A DNA stretch of 64,000 bases from Dipylidium caninum (lineage: Eukaryota; Platyhelminthes; Cestoda; Cyclophyllidea; Dipylidiidae). The notes under the pieces were generated by a model. That model did no database searches, had not been told where the DNA came from, and worked only from the letters and a program-made list of their open reading frames with translations. Of the stretch, positions 48,820-61,973 are shown one piece after another (the first letter of the stretch is position 1; every line of letters starts with the position of its first letter). Made by a program: the position numbers and the translations under genes. The DNA is taken from NCBI GenBank assembly GCA_017562135.1, contig QEYB01000715.1:310001-374000 (forward strand), read 5' to 3'.

Positions 48820-51363
48820 CTATTAGCATCTGAGCTTCTCCGCAACCTCACGCGTGCTGTGCTCTGACGGACCCAGTCGACTCTGGACAGACGACCGCAT
48901 CGTGGAGCGCTTCCCGACGAAACATCGGCGGGAGTCGATTTGTGACCCCACTGCCTTTCATTCCGCCTCTACGGGACACAACACCGTGTCCGCTTGTGAT
49001 GGATTCGTGCCTTTTCGCAAATCGTACACCAAAATACGTCTGCAACGCATGTCTTGTTGCCCATTTGTAAATTTGCCGGAGAACAGAAGTGCAGGACTAA
49101 ACTATATAACTTTTTTGATACCCGAAAGACAAAAGTGGAAGCAATAAGAAAAAAATGCAAGTGGGGTACTTTTGAAGAGGTTGACGAAGCAAAAAAAAGG
49201 CGTAAGATGCATTCGTGACGACAAAGTCAGCCGTAACTTAGTTGGCAATCCGAAAGATTATCATTGCAGGCATGGAATTGCGTGGAATCGCGACGGTTTT
49301 GGTGTTCCAGGGCACCAACTCACGGGAACGACCTGTTTCGCCACGGTGGCGCTGGAGACCGAAGGGCCGACGTTTCACCCCGGGGCGGCGGCCGAAGGGC
49401 TTCAGACGGCGGTTCGCGGCGCCAGACCACCGTCCGACTCTTCTTCCCTGCCATCCGGGCTGGAAGCTGCTTTCTTTGCTTCGCCCATTTGTTCGTAAAA
49501 TCCGTGATTTTAGCAATTGCAACAACAGTTTTGTGTGGAAGGACAGAAATTCCTGTTGGAGCGCCCTAAAGGTCGATTTTTTCCCACACCAGTGTTAATT
49601 GAGTGTCAGAAGAAAGCCGAGCTTTCCGAGTACGGAGCAGCGGGGACAATATAGCCATGAAGATGGCTTATTCCGATCTTATTATTGTCATTTTCCGCAA
49701 AAGTTAGAGACTTGGTGGCGCAGAACTTCGCCTTCGCCCCGTCGGCACCGAGCGCTGCGGCGTCGCCGGCCGAGTTCGCCCCCGGCGGAGGTGCTGAGGC
49801 CTTGCGGTCTCCACGAAGCCAGGCGGTGCGAGCGGAGGACCGACGGTCCACCCTGCGTGGCGCTATTTCTTTCTCCGTGCGCGAAGCCTGCGCGCTTAAA
49901 ACCGTTTTGGCGTCAGTCTGTGGGGCAAACCCGAGGTGGAGGAGAAGACGAATGCTCATTTAATCCGAGATTCCTGGCCACCTGTGCGAGCGCGGGAAAC
50001 AACCCGGATCCGCGCCAATCTGCCTTCATCTTCTCCTTTTGCCGATGGTTCCTCGCCGAATTGCAGTCCACGAGAATTTTTTGTTATTTTGCGCTTCGTC
50101 CGATGTAGTTTTTTTCATTTCCTTACAGCCGCGCAAATCGGGTTGTTTTTGTTATCCATGTCTGAAACGCTCCACAAAATGAAGATTTTTGTGCTAAAAG
50201 TGACTGACACACGAAGAGGTGACTTTAGGTCCTTGGGGAGGGGGGCTGGGGGCCCGCTGGGCACAGACAAAGTCCTTTGAAGGCCTTTGGTCGCCCGCAC
50301 GCACACACCCACGCCGGCGACTCAAGGGCGTCGGGGTGGCTGATACAGCTACCCCTTGCGAAGCGGCAGTTCGAGTGAAGGAGGGAGACTTTCGCCTTCC
50401 GAAAGCCATAAATTTCGATGCCGTTACCAACGGGTCCTGGTTTCAAGCGTGCAATACTATTTTTTCGCAATTCCCGGTATGCTCGCAGTGCCACCGAAGA
50501 CCTCGTCGTCGTTTGTCGTCGTTGCAGTTGGAGCTGTCCGCAAGTGGGGGGTACCTGGGGGGGGAAGGGACTTTGTTCGGCCGTGTGCAAGTCGTGACAG
50601 CCAGAATCTCGATGGGGGCTTGTCCAATCGGGGGGAGGAGGTCGTTCCATCAACTTTTAATCCGCAAAAGGGAAAACGCCATTGGCAGCGCATTTATTCC
50701 CTTACACTGCACTTACAACCGGAACAAAGTGCATTTTATTGGGCCCAATTGGTTTTGGCCTACAAAATACCACACAATAAAGTGATCTCCCAAGTGGCAA
50801 ATTAGGCCTGCCCGTAATTTGTTTTCGCTGGTCACGAGGCTGAATGAATGCTGGAAAAAGCACAATTAATCCAGCAGCCAGCGGAGTATTGGCAGGCTGG
50901 TGGCAACCGAGAGGCGAGGGGCGGCGCAGACCACTGCTGGCCAGCCTCTTGCCAAAATGCTATAAAACCTCTCGTCGCCGGGCACCACCAACTTTTCCGA
51001 GTCTTACCCCACTGACCCGCGAGGCGAAGTCAGCAACCGCGCAACCCCACCCGCAAGCCACGCCGAGGTCGGGCCTGGTCCATCGCACTGGCCGCTGGTT
51101 TCGTCACGACCGGACCTGACGCCTAGTTCCCCAAAAGGGAAGGGCACTTGCTTGGAGCATCACTAAGCCGGGACACAGTCCCACACCGGCGGTGATGAAG
51201 CTACAATTCAGCAGACGCTTTCTTGAGAAGGACGGGGAGAACCGCAAATGCCGCCTTGCCGCCTCCGGTCGGCAAGGGACCCAACCCGGTCGTGGCCCCC
51301 GGCGATAGTCCGAGTCATCAGGAGACTTGGATGCGGATGTCTTCAGGCAGACGAGCACTTGTT

Positions 51364-51392
51364 TGTGTGTGGTGTGTGTGTGTGTGTGTGTG
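51364..51392. repeat. (GT)n microsatellite with one interruption
   Basis: A short GT run, a GG interruption, then a longer uninterrupted GT run. Confidence 0.9.
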
Positions 51393-52960
51393 ACGTGGGA
51401 GGGAATGGGTCAAATTGACATCTGGGCATCTGCGTGTCACCCCGTGCCCGTTTGCCGAATGCCGCGCCCAGGTGATGGGCCGTCAGTGGAGGTGCGCGTC
51501 GTCTTGTCACTCATCCTCTGTTCAGAGCGCGGTGCGTCGGAGAAAAACGACTTCCGCGGCGCATCTCCAGTTCACGGCGGGACTTCTGCGCGCTGCCGGA
51601 CTCCGCTGCCCCGATGGCGGGATCGGGAAGTCAGCAAGCTGCTCACCACAACAGACGGTCGGACAAGCGCATCTCAATAACCGCCCCATTTACGGCATAA
51701 GTAAGAATCCCTGCTTCGGCAGGTAAGTCGTACATGCTGTCCAGTGTGGCGCCCGACTTATTCAGTTTGTTCCGGTTTGATCCAAAATCCCCCTTCTCGT
51801 ATTCTTACGTAAAACGTTCATATTCCACTAAAAAGGGCGACGCCTCACCCTTCTTACAAACTGTCCGGTGAGCTGCTTCTCCCACTTCCCTTCTGGATCG
51901 CCCCATTCTAATCTGGTCACTGGCTGTCAGCTTCCGGCCTTCTTAAACTCCACGCAGGAGTCGCCTTCGCAGACGGGGCCCCGATTGAACACTGACCGTC
52001 CCACGAGCGAGCGGGCGGATAAATGAACGCGTCGCCAGCATTTTGGCGGGGCCTCAAACGGGAGGTGAGGGTCCACGGCGCCGACCCCAACATCTGCGAC
52101 TGGAGACCGAAGAACATTTCTTGAGTTCCCGCAAAAGATATAACTAGACCAGCCTACGGTGGAAAGAAAAAAGTGCTCTACTTGTACCGGGCAAGAGTGG
52201 ACCAGATGGATGTCATTGTGGCTAGTTACCTGAGGCCCCTTACGAGAAGAGAGGAAAAAGCCCCAAAAATCCTTACTACGACACTATGTGTTCTTCAGCT
52301 AGCAGACTGGGAGGTCTTTTATCGTTTTGAAACTATCCATGTCATTGGAGCGGCTGTCCGTGTGAATCGGAATAGCTTTCCGACGAAAAGCCAATGTCCA
52401 GTTGGGTCTGTGTGCGCGTTTGGGCCCGGACGAAGGAGCTGCTGCAGCCAAGCGAGAGTCTCTCCTTCCTATCGATTGGTAGTCTAGCAACAAAGACTTG
52501 GGACCGTTGCCAGCCAGACCGACGCCTCCGCCCGGCATAAAGGCGTCGAGTGTGGTTTTCTCGATTAAAGTAAGCAGTAAGGAAACTATAAAACGGGCGT
52601 TGAACATAGGCAAGAGGAAACAAAAACAGAGATGTCCATGCTTATGACACCCTAGCTTTTCTTACTCGAGCGCATAAACTGCCACACCGTCAGCACCCCC
52701 ACTCATTCAAAGCAGCCTTTCTGTTTAGAATTAACAAACGACTCAAAGGCCTTCACCGATATCCTTTCGGTCATCGTCGTTTTTCGGCTGTTTGTCGCCT
52801 AATCTCGAAAGAAGGCGGTGATCGGGCGGGTGTGGGGACGAGGCGGCGGTGTCCCAGTGAAAGAAGGGAGAAGTCATTTCACTTGCCAACGCCAGTTGAA
52901 GCTTTCTGCTGGTCGTCGTCGCGTGCGTTGTCGCCACGCAGTAACAGCGCTGGTTATTGT

Positions 52961-53030
52961 TTCTTCTACTACTTCTTCTCCTTCTTCTCCTATCCTTCTT
53001 CTTCTTCTTCTTCTTCCTTTCTTCTTTCCT
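52961..53030. repeat. CTT-rich pyrimidine repeat
   Basis: Imperfect TTC/CTT units with a pure core of about seven units near 52995-53015. Strand-asymmetric polypyrimidine DNA, capable of triplex formation. Confidence 0.85.
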
Positions 53031-56000
53031 GCCCCCAACCTTCCTCCTTCTCACATGCACGCGCCAGCCTCACTGCGAAGGCGACTCCTGCCACTGAACG
53101 GACACTCCGCCTCAATGCCAACCACCCATTTGCTCGTGTTTCTTCACTTTCATTTTCTACTTTTCTTTTCTTTCGATGAAACGGGGGCTCAGGGGTTGTG
53201 TCCTGGTGCTTGTATTTCATTCTTTTTCACCCCGTTCCCTCCTTCGTCCGCTCACCCCACACACGAACAATAAAAATAAAATGTGTCTCTCACAGTCGCA
53301 GCCCGAACACAGTCCACACGCAAAAAAAACGACCATTTCAGGGTTTTTCCGAACTGGACGTCTCTCATAGAGCAGCGTGTGCGGAAGTAAAGCAGGCAAG
53401 CTCCGCCTCACCCCAGCTTTCATCCAAGCGGTTAAAATGCGGCTTAGTGGCTTTATGCCCTTGCGCATGACGCTCGAGAGACGGACGCCAGTGGAGGCGG
53501 CCGGGGTGGAGCAATGGCCCACAATGATTGAGTCCTCCGTGTTGTTCCCGCCTTTGGCTGAAGAAACGTCGACACACAGCCGTTTCGCAGGGGAGAGAGA
53601 ATGCTGTGCAGTGGGCTTAAGATGGGTTGACAAATGACATTTCTTGTAAAACAAAACTTTCCAAATTTTGCTCTGGGCCGTATTTAAAAGTCGGGGGCGA
53701 CCAGAGAGGCGCCAAATCTCCTCGCACTTGGGAATGCCGAATCTGCTCCAACCGCGGCAGGACCGCGCGCCTGACTCCTCAGAATGCGCGGAAGCCCGAG
53801 GCTCCAGGGGCTGTTGGGGGCTCGAGGCAAGTCTGCGCCGCGTGCACAAAAAACTTTGGCCCCGGCTTTCCCCGTGTAAGCGGTGGTGGGGTCGGCGGAG
53901 GCAGCGAGGCAAGCGGGGTGGTGGCGGGATAGTCTGGCAAATCATCCGCATGTCGTGCCTGCGCGGACAGTCCACTTCCCAGCCACGGAGCGCCACGGTG
54001 TGCGCGGCAATCCCCGCAAAGGGTCTTGAGTTGAGCCCGTAAATTAGCCCAAACACACATCACAAACCGGCTTAAAAAAAAAACGGCGTCGAGGAGGCCT
54101 GGTCGGCGCCCCCAAGCCACGCCTGAAGCGTACACATAACCCCACCCTAAACAGGCCAGGATGCCCTCTATCTCGATCCTGCCGAGCCGCAGTGAGCGCC
54201 CGCTGGTACAGGAAGATTAACGAGGTGTGAACTTCTTTGCCACCACCAAGCAACCTCAACCATCGAGAACCACAAGCATCCCATGAAATGCCATGCGCGG
54301 CTCGCCAACGTGGTGGACAGAAGCCCCCACCCATGGGCATTGCTATAAAATCACCCCACTAAGGAATGCTTCCCCTTCTCTTCTCTCTCTGCGAAAGAAG
54401 AAGGACCCCATTGTTTTCGGCCTCCCTGGGTGTTGGCCGCGCACTAGTCAGGCACGAGCCTGGAAGTCATGCCTCCTCTTAGCGCAAAACGCCACTCCAA
54501 GAGAAAGGTGGATGATGGGGGTGGCGGCAGCAGGGAGAAGAAGCGAGGAGTATAATTACTACGCATGAACATGTACGTGCTCGTCAAAATGGAACGACAA
54601 AACGCAAGCGAAGTTCCAATTTCTTTCCCTTATTATTCTTCTCACGGGATTGAACGCGACAGTACAGGGAACGCGGATGGATCTCGGCCACGTGCCGGCG
54701 AACCTGAGCAGTGACTGCCGCACGCACAAGCAGCCCGACGGGTAACGCCCCCCTGCCGCCCCCGTGGAGGAGCCCTCTCCCTTCTCCACGCGCATCGCGA
54801 CGACCGCCAGTGCTTGCCTCCTCCGGGACGGCGGCAGGAGCGTGTACACGGACGCGGCGGTCGCCGGACGCTACCTTCCTCAGCAACAGCGAGCCGGTCC
54901 CAGTGCGAGAACGAAGGCGAAGGCCGAAGCGGGGAGGAGGAGGAGAGAGGAGGCTGTGTACAACCGCTCAGGAAGCGCGCCCAAGTGGAAGCTGGTCGGG
55001 AGGATGACGAGGAGGGGGGTGGCTCGATACTCTGCCCCTTGGCACTATGCGCAACCAGCAGTAACATTGGAATGTGCAGAGACCTCGCCAGAAAAGTTTG
55101 CCTGTTACCACAAATTAATTTGAGGAGCCTAAACAATTTACCTGCGTCTATCCTCAACTCTCCTGTGAGTTGCAAGCAGCGAGCAGGCAGAACAAAAGTC
55201 GTTAAGCCCGCGGTTTGCGAGAGAAGACTTGCCGGAAGGTTTCGGTGCGACTGAGAGCAGACAAATCTCATTTTTATACCACCACTTCTAAAATCATTCC
55301 TTTGCTCATTCGCAGAAGTTCCCTTTCCCTTTTCTCATGTCCATTTTTTCCTCTTTTCGACGAAATCAGTGAGAAAAAGACACGATTTGTGTCCGCTTTT
55401 CTCGCCGAAGACCGGATTTAGGTGATAGCGCCGCTCAACGCGACTGGGGAGGAAAAACATTAGGCAGCATTCAGAGGTGGGGGCACCACTGAAAGAAAGA
55501 CGCCCCTTGTAGGTTGCACAATTTCGTTCGGACACTTTGAGCATCGTCAGGGCGCCCTCTCTCGTCTCCGCCTCGTCTCGCCTTGGAGGGACCATCGCAC
55601 GCCGCACGTGTTGACAGCTGGCAAGTGGCTCTTGCGACACTGCCTGTGCTGGGGGCATCTCGTGCGGACGTGGGCAAAAGTGGCCGGACTCGCTTGTTGG
55701 CGGAGGGTTGGAGCGAGCCGGAGGAGGGAGCGAGTGCCGGTGCCGGTGCCGTGCAGGAGCGGCTGCCTCACCTTCGTTGCCGCCTTCGCATAAGGAGGCC
55801 CGACGACTCTGCGCCAAAGCGTCGCGCCGGCGATGGAAGGAGGACTTTCGTGCGATGGTGTGGTGGTGGCGGACGAAGGAGCGGAACGGGTGGAAAGAAT
55901 GAATACAAGCAACAGGGGGACACACCCCTGAGAAAGTTGAAAAACACGAGCAAAAATGGTGGTTGGCATGAGCGGAGTGTCCGTCAGCGGCAGAGTTCGC

Positions 56001-58586
56001 CTCGCAGTGAGGCTGGCGCGTGATGAGAAGGAGAAGTTGGGGCATGAAGAAGAAGAAGAAATTTAGAAAGATTTAGAAAAGATACTATGTTGTGGCTTTC
56101 TCAAGTAAAAGTCGGAATGGCTTTTAAACGTCTTCATTCCCACCTTTGTGGAATCCACAACCGTCGGGCACAGTGCCAATGCGAAAAGGGCGTTTCGACC
56201 CATCATCCTCGCCTCATGGCCTTTGCACGCCTGTTGCTTTGCGCAGTGGGACCGAGGAGCAGTGGAAAATGAACCATTTTGTCAAGGACCGCCGAGGACA
56301 CGCATTTGGACACGTCGGCGAGTTGCGCCGCCGAACTCGCTGGTCCCACGACCCACGCGCGCCTCCCCCTCGGCGCGGACGTGTCCGGAGGCAAGGGGGG
56401 AATTCCTCCTCGAGCACTCGGGGCGCGACTCACCAGCCCGGACCGCGCCCCTCGCGACTGTCTGGACGCCTCCGGAAAGCCTAAGATGACATAAGAGCAC
56501 GACCGAACTGCTCCGGTGCCCTTTACTAAGCAGGGAATGCGCCTGCGGCCATGTCGAAACACGGTGACAAGGATTTTCTCTACGTGTATGAGACCTACCG
56601 GAAAGTTATGTTCTTTTTTGACTAAGACAAAATACAATTTTTTTCACACCGCTAATAAACTTCATTAAATAATACGATTGCCATTGTTATTAATGACTTC
56701 TTGTCAGTGTAGCGACACAATTTTTATAGTCCATTTTCGAAAAGTGTGTTTCATCCTTTGATGCGTAAAAGTGGACCAGCGCTGGTTTGATGTCCACTTC
56801 ATTTTTGCCCTCCAAAAAAGTTTGTAAGGACAAAAGCAAGTGACGCTCGGGGAGTGACAAGTCCGGCCGACGTGGTGGATGTGACAGAAAATCGCGCGAC
56901 CTGCTTCTGCGCCTTACTTGACGCCTCACGACGCAGTCGTCGGGTGTCCTTCCTCTCGAATATCGTCGGCCCCTTTTCTCGGCCTCGAGCCTTTTACCTA
57001 TCCGCCTGCTGGCAGCACTTCTTTCTTTCGGCTCCAAAGGCTCCCGACGCGTTGGGGCTCTCCAACGTCCCCTCACACACACTATAACACTTCCCCATTC
57101 CGAGTCTAATTTGCTTTAGCGGTGAAGACTGGAGTTTCCGTCTTCACAATATGCCCTTTTACTTGCGATTTTTCCGAAAGTAGTCCACTTCCCATTCCCA
57201 GTTTTCCTCCCCTTTGAGAGGGGCTCGGTGTTGTCCCGAGTAAGTCGAGATGCGCGCATGACGACTCGATCATCCAAACTCTCCTGAGTTCATTCATGCG
57301 ACGCCCATTTCGAATGTTTCCGTCCCACTCCTCTCTTCCGCATGTGCTGCGAAGCGGTTTGCTGAACTGACCGGAGCCTTTCTGCGTTCTGCGGTGTCGT
57401 CAGAGAAGAACCTCCCTCCGACCCGGTCTTGACAACATCTCTCATCACAAAGGTCAAAATCCAGCTTTTTCAAGCCGCCTTCCGCATGTCCCATCACAAA
57501 CTGCTCCTTCACCGAACACCTTCAATTAAATGCTACACGCTTCTACAGCGTTCCTTCCTCGTCGAAATTCGCCTAAAATAGTGGCGTGAATGAACTTTAC
57601 CAGGAGCCATGCGTGCCCTGTGACTTCACACTTAAGACTAGCGCGAATAAACTTCGTTTCAGTTATTCTGCTACGTCAGTACGTACACATGAAGCGATAA
57701 AAATAGGGAGCCAAACATGCACCAAATAAACATGTGCTACGTGTCAAAAATTGTTTCCATGGCAAGAGAGAGAAATTTCCCGTGGACCTGATAGAAAGGG
57801 TGACCGCAAGTCTTCTGCTCCATCTTCTCTACACAATCGCCCCAAAGCCAGCCTTTCAAAGCGACAGCTCGGAGCAGCTCTCCTCTTGGGATTCAGGGAC
57901 GCTTCCCATGCCCCAGCTGGGATTGGCAACTTCTTCTTCGAAATACATTCGCCCCAACAGTTATTTCTCGGTCTGAGCCTCGGCCAAAGCAGTGACAACT
58001 AAAGTCTCAGGAGGTGGACACACCGTCCGGCCCTCCACCCCTGTCCGAGGTCCGGAAGACCTGACCCATTTGTCCTGACTGTGACGGTGGCAAAGAAACG
58101 CCCAGAATTCCATCCTCCACATGCTGTAAATAGCAGTGATTTGGACTCATAACGCCCTGTCCCAGGTTTTCCTTTGTCAAAGTGCCCCTAAGAAATACTC
58201 ACCGTGACTTCATCGAAGACTTATCCCGCTGGCCACTTTTCCTCCCATGATTGAGAAATTGCCTGCAGTTGTTGTGAGGAGCACACACTGGACGCCCGTC
58301 CAGAGTCGACTTGATAGCTGGGGGCGACAGGACAGGGAGCGAGAGCATCGCGAGAGGGGGAATAGGCCGACCGTTGCGAGTAAACTACGCCCCTTCAGCC
58401 ACAACATCACCGCATGGAGCACTGGCTGGGGGATAAGCGTCTTCATCAAATGCCAGTCAAAACTGAGTGTCGGAAGCACACACGAAAGGCCCCGACTCAA
58501 GCGGACAGTGGAGTCGCAACTGCACCCTCGTCTCGTCAAGGCAAATGTCGAAAGAACGTGCATCACAACGATCACCATATAAAACA

Positions 58587-58592
58587 TTTATT
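58587..58592 (-). terminator. Poly(A) signal AATAAA of the SAM-domain gene
   Basis: AATAAA on the minus strand about 243 bases after the stop codon at 58835, giving a short 3' untranslated region. It is the first canonical hexamer noticed downstream. Confidence 0.6.
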
Positions 58593-58834
58593 TGTGGTAA
58601 TTTTAATATACAATGATAAGATGATTTGTAAAAAGACTAATACGTATGTGTAAGCGCGGTGGCGCATGGCGAATGGGCAAGGGGTGTTAAGTAGAGCGAA
58701 GTGGACGGGCAGGATGGCCAGAGGAATGTATGTTCGATGTCGCAGACACAAAAATAAGGAAGGTCACTTGTCGGGAAGACCACTGGACGCCCCCATAGTT
58801 GCTGTTGTGCAATCATTTCATCCTTTGTCCAGTA

Positions 58835-59704
58835 CTAACGACTCGGCTTCTCTGCACTCCCAAAGGCCATCGAGGGCGAACCGCGTTCCCCAGTCCCATT
58901 CATCACCACCACACCTACACCGCCGGACGGCGACGGTGAGCGCAGGGATGGCGTCTCTTCCACAGCCAAATTGTTAATAGAGAAGGAAGTACTGTTCCCG
59001 GCTGCCGAGGTCTGCGTTCCCGATGCTGAAGTGAGCGGCGGAAAGCAGGAAACCATCGTAGCCAAAATGGAAGAATGTTCTGCGGTCAAGTCATTGAAGG
59101 GAATTGAGAGGAGGGCCTGACGCAAAGTCCTGATCGCCCCCAAAATTTTCACAGCTGGGCCCAGCTTCAGCTTCAGGATTGACATGAGATCGCGTTGTTC
59201 CAGACACAGCAACGCCGCACCATCAACTTCCTGAAAGTAAGACGAAAGCAACGGGTGTGTGCAAAGGGCATCGAATGGGGGAATAGGGAGGCCAAGAGGG
59301 AGAGCTCACATTTTCAATGAACGCGCGGGCCAGATTCTGACAGCCCGGCAAAGTGGCGATGAAGGACCCAACCATTTCTGCGGTCCATGCGTGGGGACCG
59401 GGGTAGCCACCGGCTCTGGTGGCGCTCACCGCCGCCTCGGCCTGGGGCAGCAACCGCCGGATCAGCCCCGCCTCCATGGTGCTGCAGCCAGCAACAGACA
59501 ACTGCGTAACAGGGTTCGGCGGCGGTGGAGGCGGGGGCATCAGCGCTGACGCCGGACCCGCAACTCCGTTACTGAAAGGACTATTGTAATACTCCATTAA
59601 CACCGTGGTCGGGGACTTGAGCGGCGCGGTAGTCAAGGTGGCAGTTGCCGCAGCAGGAAAAGCCATTTGGGTGGTGGTGGTGGTGATGTTAGAGCTGCTG
59701 CTGG

Positions 59705-59735
<31 letters not shown>

Positions 59736-60440
59736 AGATGTGCCATTGACTGCATTGGCGTGGCCGTTGAGGAGGACAGGAGATTGTGTAGAGTAGATGA
59801 TCTTCGGGAAAAGCGCCGTTGATATCGCGGATGAGTGGAATTTGCCCGAGGTTATGTCGTGGTGCTGCGGGTGCTCTGGGGTGGCAAAGCCCCCTGTAGG
59901 GGCGGAGGAGGGATCTTGAATCTCAATCCCCTTTATGGTAAGGGGAGTGTCCGTGCCATTGGACGAATGCATGTAGGACTTCGAGGGCCGTCCAAGGCGC
60001 GCCTTTTTGGGCTGCGCCACGCTGCCCGACCCGTTGGAATCATTAGAAAGCAGAGCATTTGTTTCAACAGGGGAAAAGGTCGATGGGAGGCTCAAGCGTG
60101 TGTGCGCCGCGTTAGCCACCTGAGATGGAAATGGACCAAACGTGTACTTCCGGGGACGGCCTCGCTTGCGCTTGATTTGTGCAGCCGCCGAAGCCATAAG
60201 CTTCGCTTCGGTCACCCGTTGGTGCTGTTGCTGCTGCTGCTGGGAATGCTGTTCCTCTCCGCTTGGCAAGGTGGCCGAAGAGGAGACGATCTCAGCGTTG
60301 AGATTGGAGGACACTGGCGGGGGCGAGGACACATCCTTCGGCTTTGAGCCGGAGGAGGACGGGGTCTTAACGAAAGAGAGGTCGTGTGGATCGCCCTTTT
60401 GTTGCACAGGCACAAGGCTTATTTCACAGTAGTTCATCAT
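58835..60440 (-). CDS. AT-hook and SAM domain protein, Polyhomeotic-type SAM; exons 59310-60440 and 58835-59230
   Basis: Exon 1 (60440 down to 59310) encodes 377 residues and ends at donor AAT|GTGAGC. A 79-base intron (59309-59231) ends TTACTTTCAG. Exon 2 (59230 down to 58835) adds 131 residues and a stop, 508 in all. From the N-terminus: a Q run (67-72), AT-hook 1 with core RGRPRK (93-98), a second hook-like GRPSK (150-154), Ser runs at 237-250, a proline run at 302-308, then a SAM domain from about 351 to 416. The SAM domain has W352, LPGCQ at 364-368, the EVDGAALL segment at 378-385 and LKLGPAVKI at 398-406. These are hallmarks of the self-associating SAM domains of Polyhomeotic, Scm and MBT proteins. 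AT-hooks bind the minor groove of AT-rich DNA, so a chromatin role is likely. The FCS zinc finger normal in Polyhomeotic is absent (only C5, C319, C367 and C386 in the first 400 residues). The start is the first ATG after the acceptor; a second ATG follows at once. Confidence 0.9.
59231..59309 (-). other. 79-nt intron splitting the SAM domain
   Basis: GT-AG intron in phase 0 between FIEN and EVDG. Joining the exons restores a continuous SAM domain, which confirms both splice sites. Confidence 0.88.
59695..59734. repeat. Trinucleotide repeat encoding polyserine
   Basis: GCT/CTG units on the plus strand read as AGC serine codons on the coding strand, giving nine consecutive Ser (237-245) and four more after an Ala. 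Confidence 0.88.
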
Positions 60441-60475
60441 CCGAACTGGGCTGTCTTTTGGGGGAGAAAAAATGA
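60441..60475 (-). other. Splice acceptor upstream of the SAM-gene start
   Basis: A T/C tract on the minus strand leads to two possible acceptors: AAAAG, with the exon starting at 60454 (14 bases before the ATG), and GCCCAG, with the exon starting at 60445 (5 bases before). The frame stays open further upstream, but that part would encode the pyrimidine tract and is unlikely to be translated. Confidence 0.6.
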
Positions 60476-61797
60476 CGGTAAGTACAAATACAATCATAGT
60501 AAAGTAGTTTGTTTCAATCCGTCGCGCAGACGCGGCACGCACACGGACGCGGTGCGCGTGTGCACACGCGTAGGGTGGCGGGGGGGGGGCGAGGAGAGGC
60601 TGCCTTCTCATTGGCTGAACGCCTCATTCAAACAGGCATCGACCGCAATTTCGGGTGCGTGGGGAGACCCCCGAAATCTTTCTACAGGCACTCTTGGACA
60701 ATCACAATGATAACAGAATAGCGATTGTCGAAAGACATGTTCTACAGCCGAATGTCATTCCACAACGCCCTCGAACCATCAGGCGTACAGCGCACACGAG
60801 CACAGCCAACCATTTCACGAGTTTGATATTTTTAAAAAAAAATAAATAGAATTTAATGCTATTTAGTTGGGAGAAGCGTAGCCGGGGGAGCGCGAGGAGA
60901 ACACTCCAAACTTGCGTGATGAAGATAATTTTGTAACAAAAGGCGAAAGTAGAGTTTTGCGATAACGAAGCAAACTAACGGGACTCACGCACCCGTTGAA
61001 GCAATTTAGTGCTCCTCGTTGGAAAAAAAAAATAATAATAATAGTTTGGGTATTTCGCAAACACGATTCAATGAAATGGCGGAAGGCGTACTGCCATCAA
61101 AACACTTTGTGGAGTACTAAACTGCAAGTTTTTCAGACAAAAAGATGGATCATAAGCAGTAGAAGGTCGGTCTTAAAAGTAGTGATATAAAAAAAGTTCC
61201 CGAAACACAGTTAGCACGAAAGAGAGCGGTAATAAAGAGCGTAAGGTTGACTTTAATAGTGGCGAGATAAAAGGTTCTGCAAATACCGTCATTGCGAGTG
61301 TGCGGCAGTCGACTCGAACGGTCGAGGACAGAACAACTCGTCGGCCGAGAAGGGGATTCAAAGGGCCTTCGGGGTTCGCATGTCAGTTATGGGGAACCTT
61401 GGACGAAAACCTCGAGTTCATCAACTTATCGCGCACATCCTCCGGTTAGTCAGGTGGGATTCGGAAGGGAGGAGGGGGGAACCAAACCCATTTAAGAAAC
61501 ATGGGGAACAACACAGCGCATAAAAGTGGACACGACTTAATTCCCACTGTTTCATTTAGCATAAAGTTAGCCTAAATTTAGAGTGTCAGATGTGCTCAAA
61601 AAAATCACAAAATTCCTTCGAGGGAGCAAATTTCACATTTACCTTTCTGCGTTTACGGTCTTCGAAGATGGGTCTGTAAATAAAAAGGGGCTTGTCAAAA
61701 CTGTCACACTGCACAGTGGTGGATTAAAATCAGCCTCTGTTTACCCCTCGCAATTGAACAAATTCACTAAATATAATTTCAGCTTATGGCGGCGGCG

Positions 61798-61872
61798 GTG
61801 CGCGTGTGTGCGTGCGTGCGTCTGCACATCACAAGGTCGCGTGCGTGCGTGCGTGCGTGCGCGTGCGCGCCG
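61798..61872. repeat. GTGC/GTGT alternating repeat
   Basis: Alternating purine-pyrimidine DNA in two blocks (61798-61830 and 61840-61872), followed by a CGCGCGCG run near 61910. Z-DNA-prone. Confidence 0.85.
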
Positions 61873-61973
61873 GGACACGTTTCGCACACCCGCGTGCACA
61901 CGCTCTCACGCGCGCGCGCGTCGACTCGAAAGTGCAGAGCGAAAATCAATCGGCGTCCGCACTTCAGCCGCTG

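Larger units (their letters stand above)
42811..58586. other. Non-coding block downstream of the SAM-domain gene
   Basis: No convincing exon. It holds CpG-dense DNA at 44560-44950, AT-rich islands at 45180-45340, 48120-48360 and 56560-56720, GT runs (48803-48819 and 51364-51392), a CTT-rich tract (52961-53030) and a GAA patch near 56045-56065. Long frames such as 53217-54056 (minus) have no domain signature. Confidence 0.45.

Noticed and set aside
53217..54056. 279-codon minus-strand open frame
   Set aside because: Arg/Pro/Ser/Cys-rich with no domain, overlaps other equally long frames, and lies in GC-rich DNA where such frames arise by chance.
4325..58586. Transposon or retroelement remnants
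   Set aside because: No reverse transcriptase, transposase, terminal repeats or target duplications were seen on either strand.
60441..60611. N-terminal extension of the SAM-domain protein
   Set aside because: The extra residues would encode a splice pyrimidine tract; the ATG pair at 60440 follows a good acceptor.
60730..60738. GAAAGACAT, matching the miR-71 seed
   Set aside because: The downstream bases do not match, there is no hairpin, and no miR-2 family member follows.
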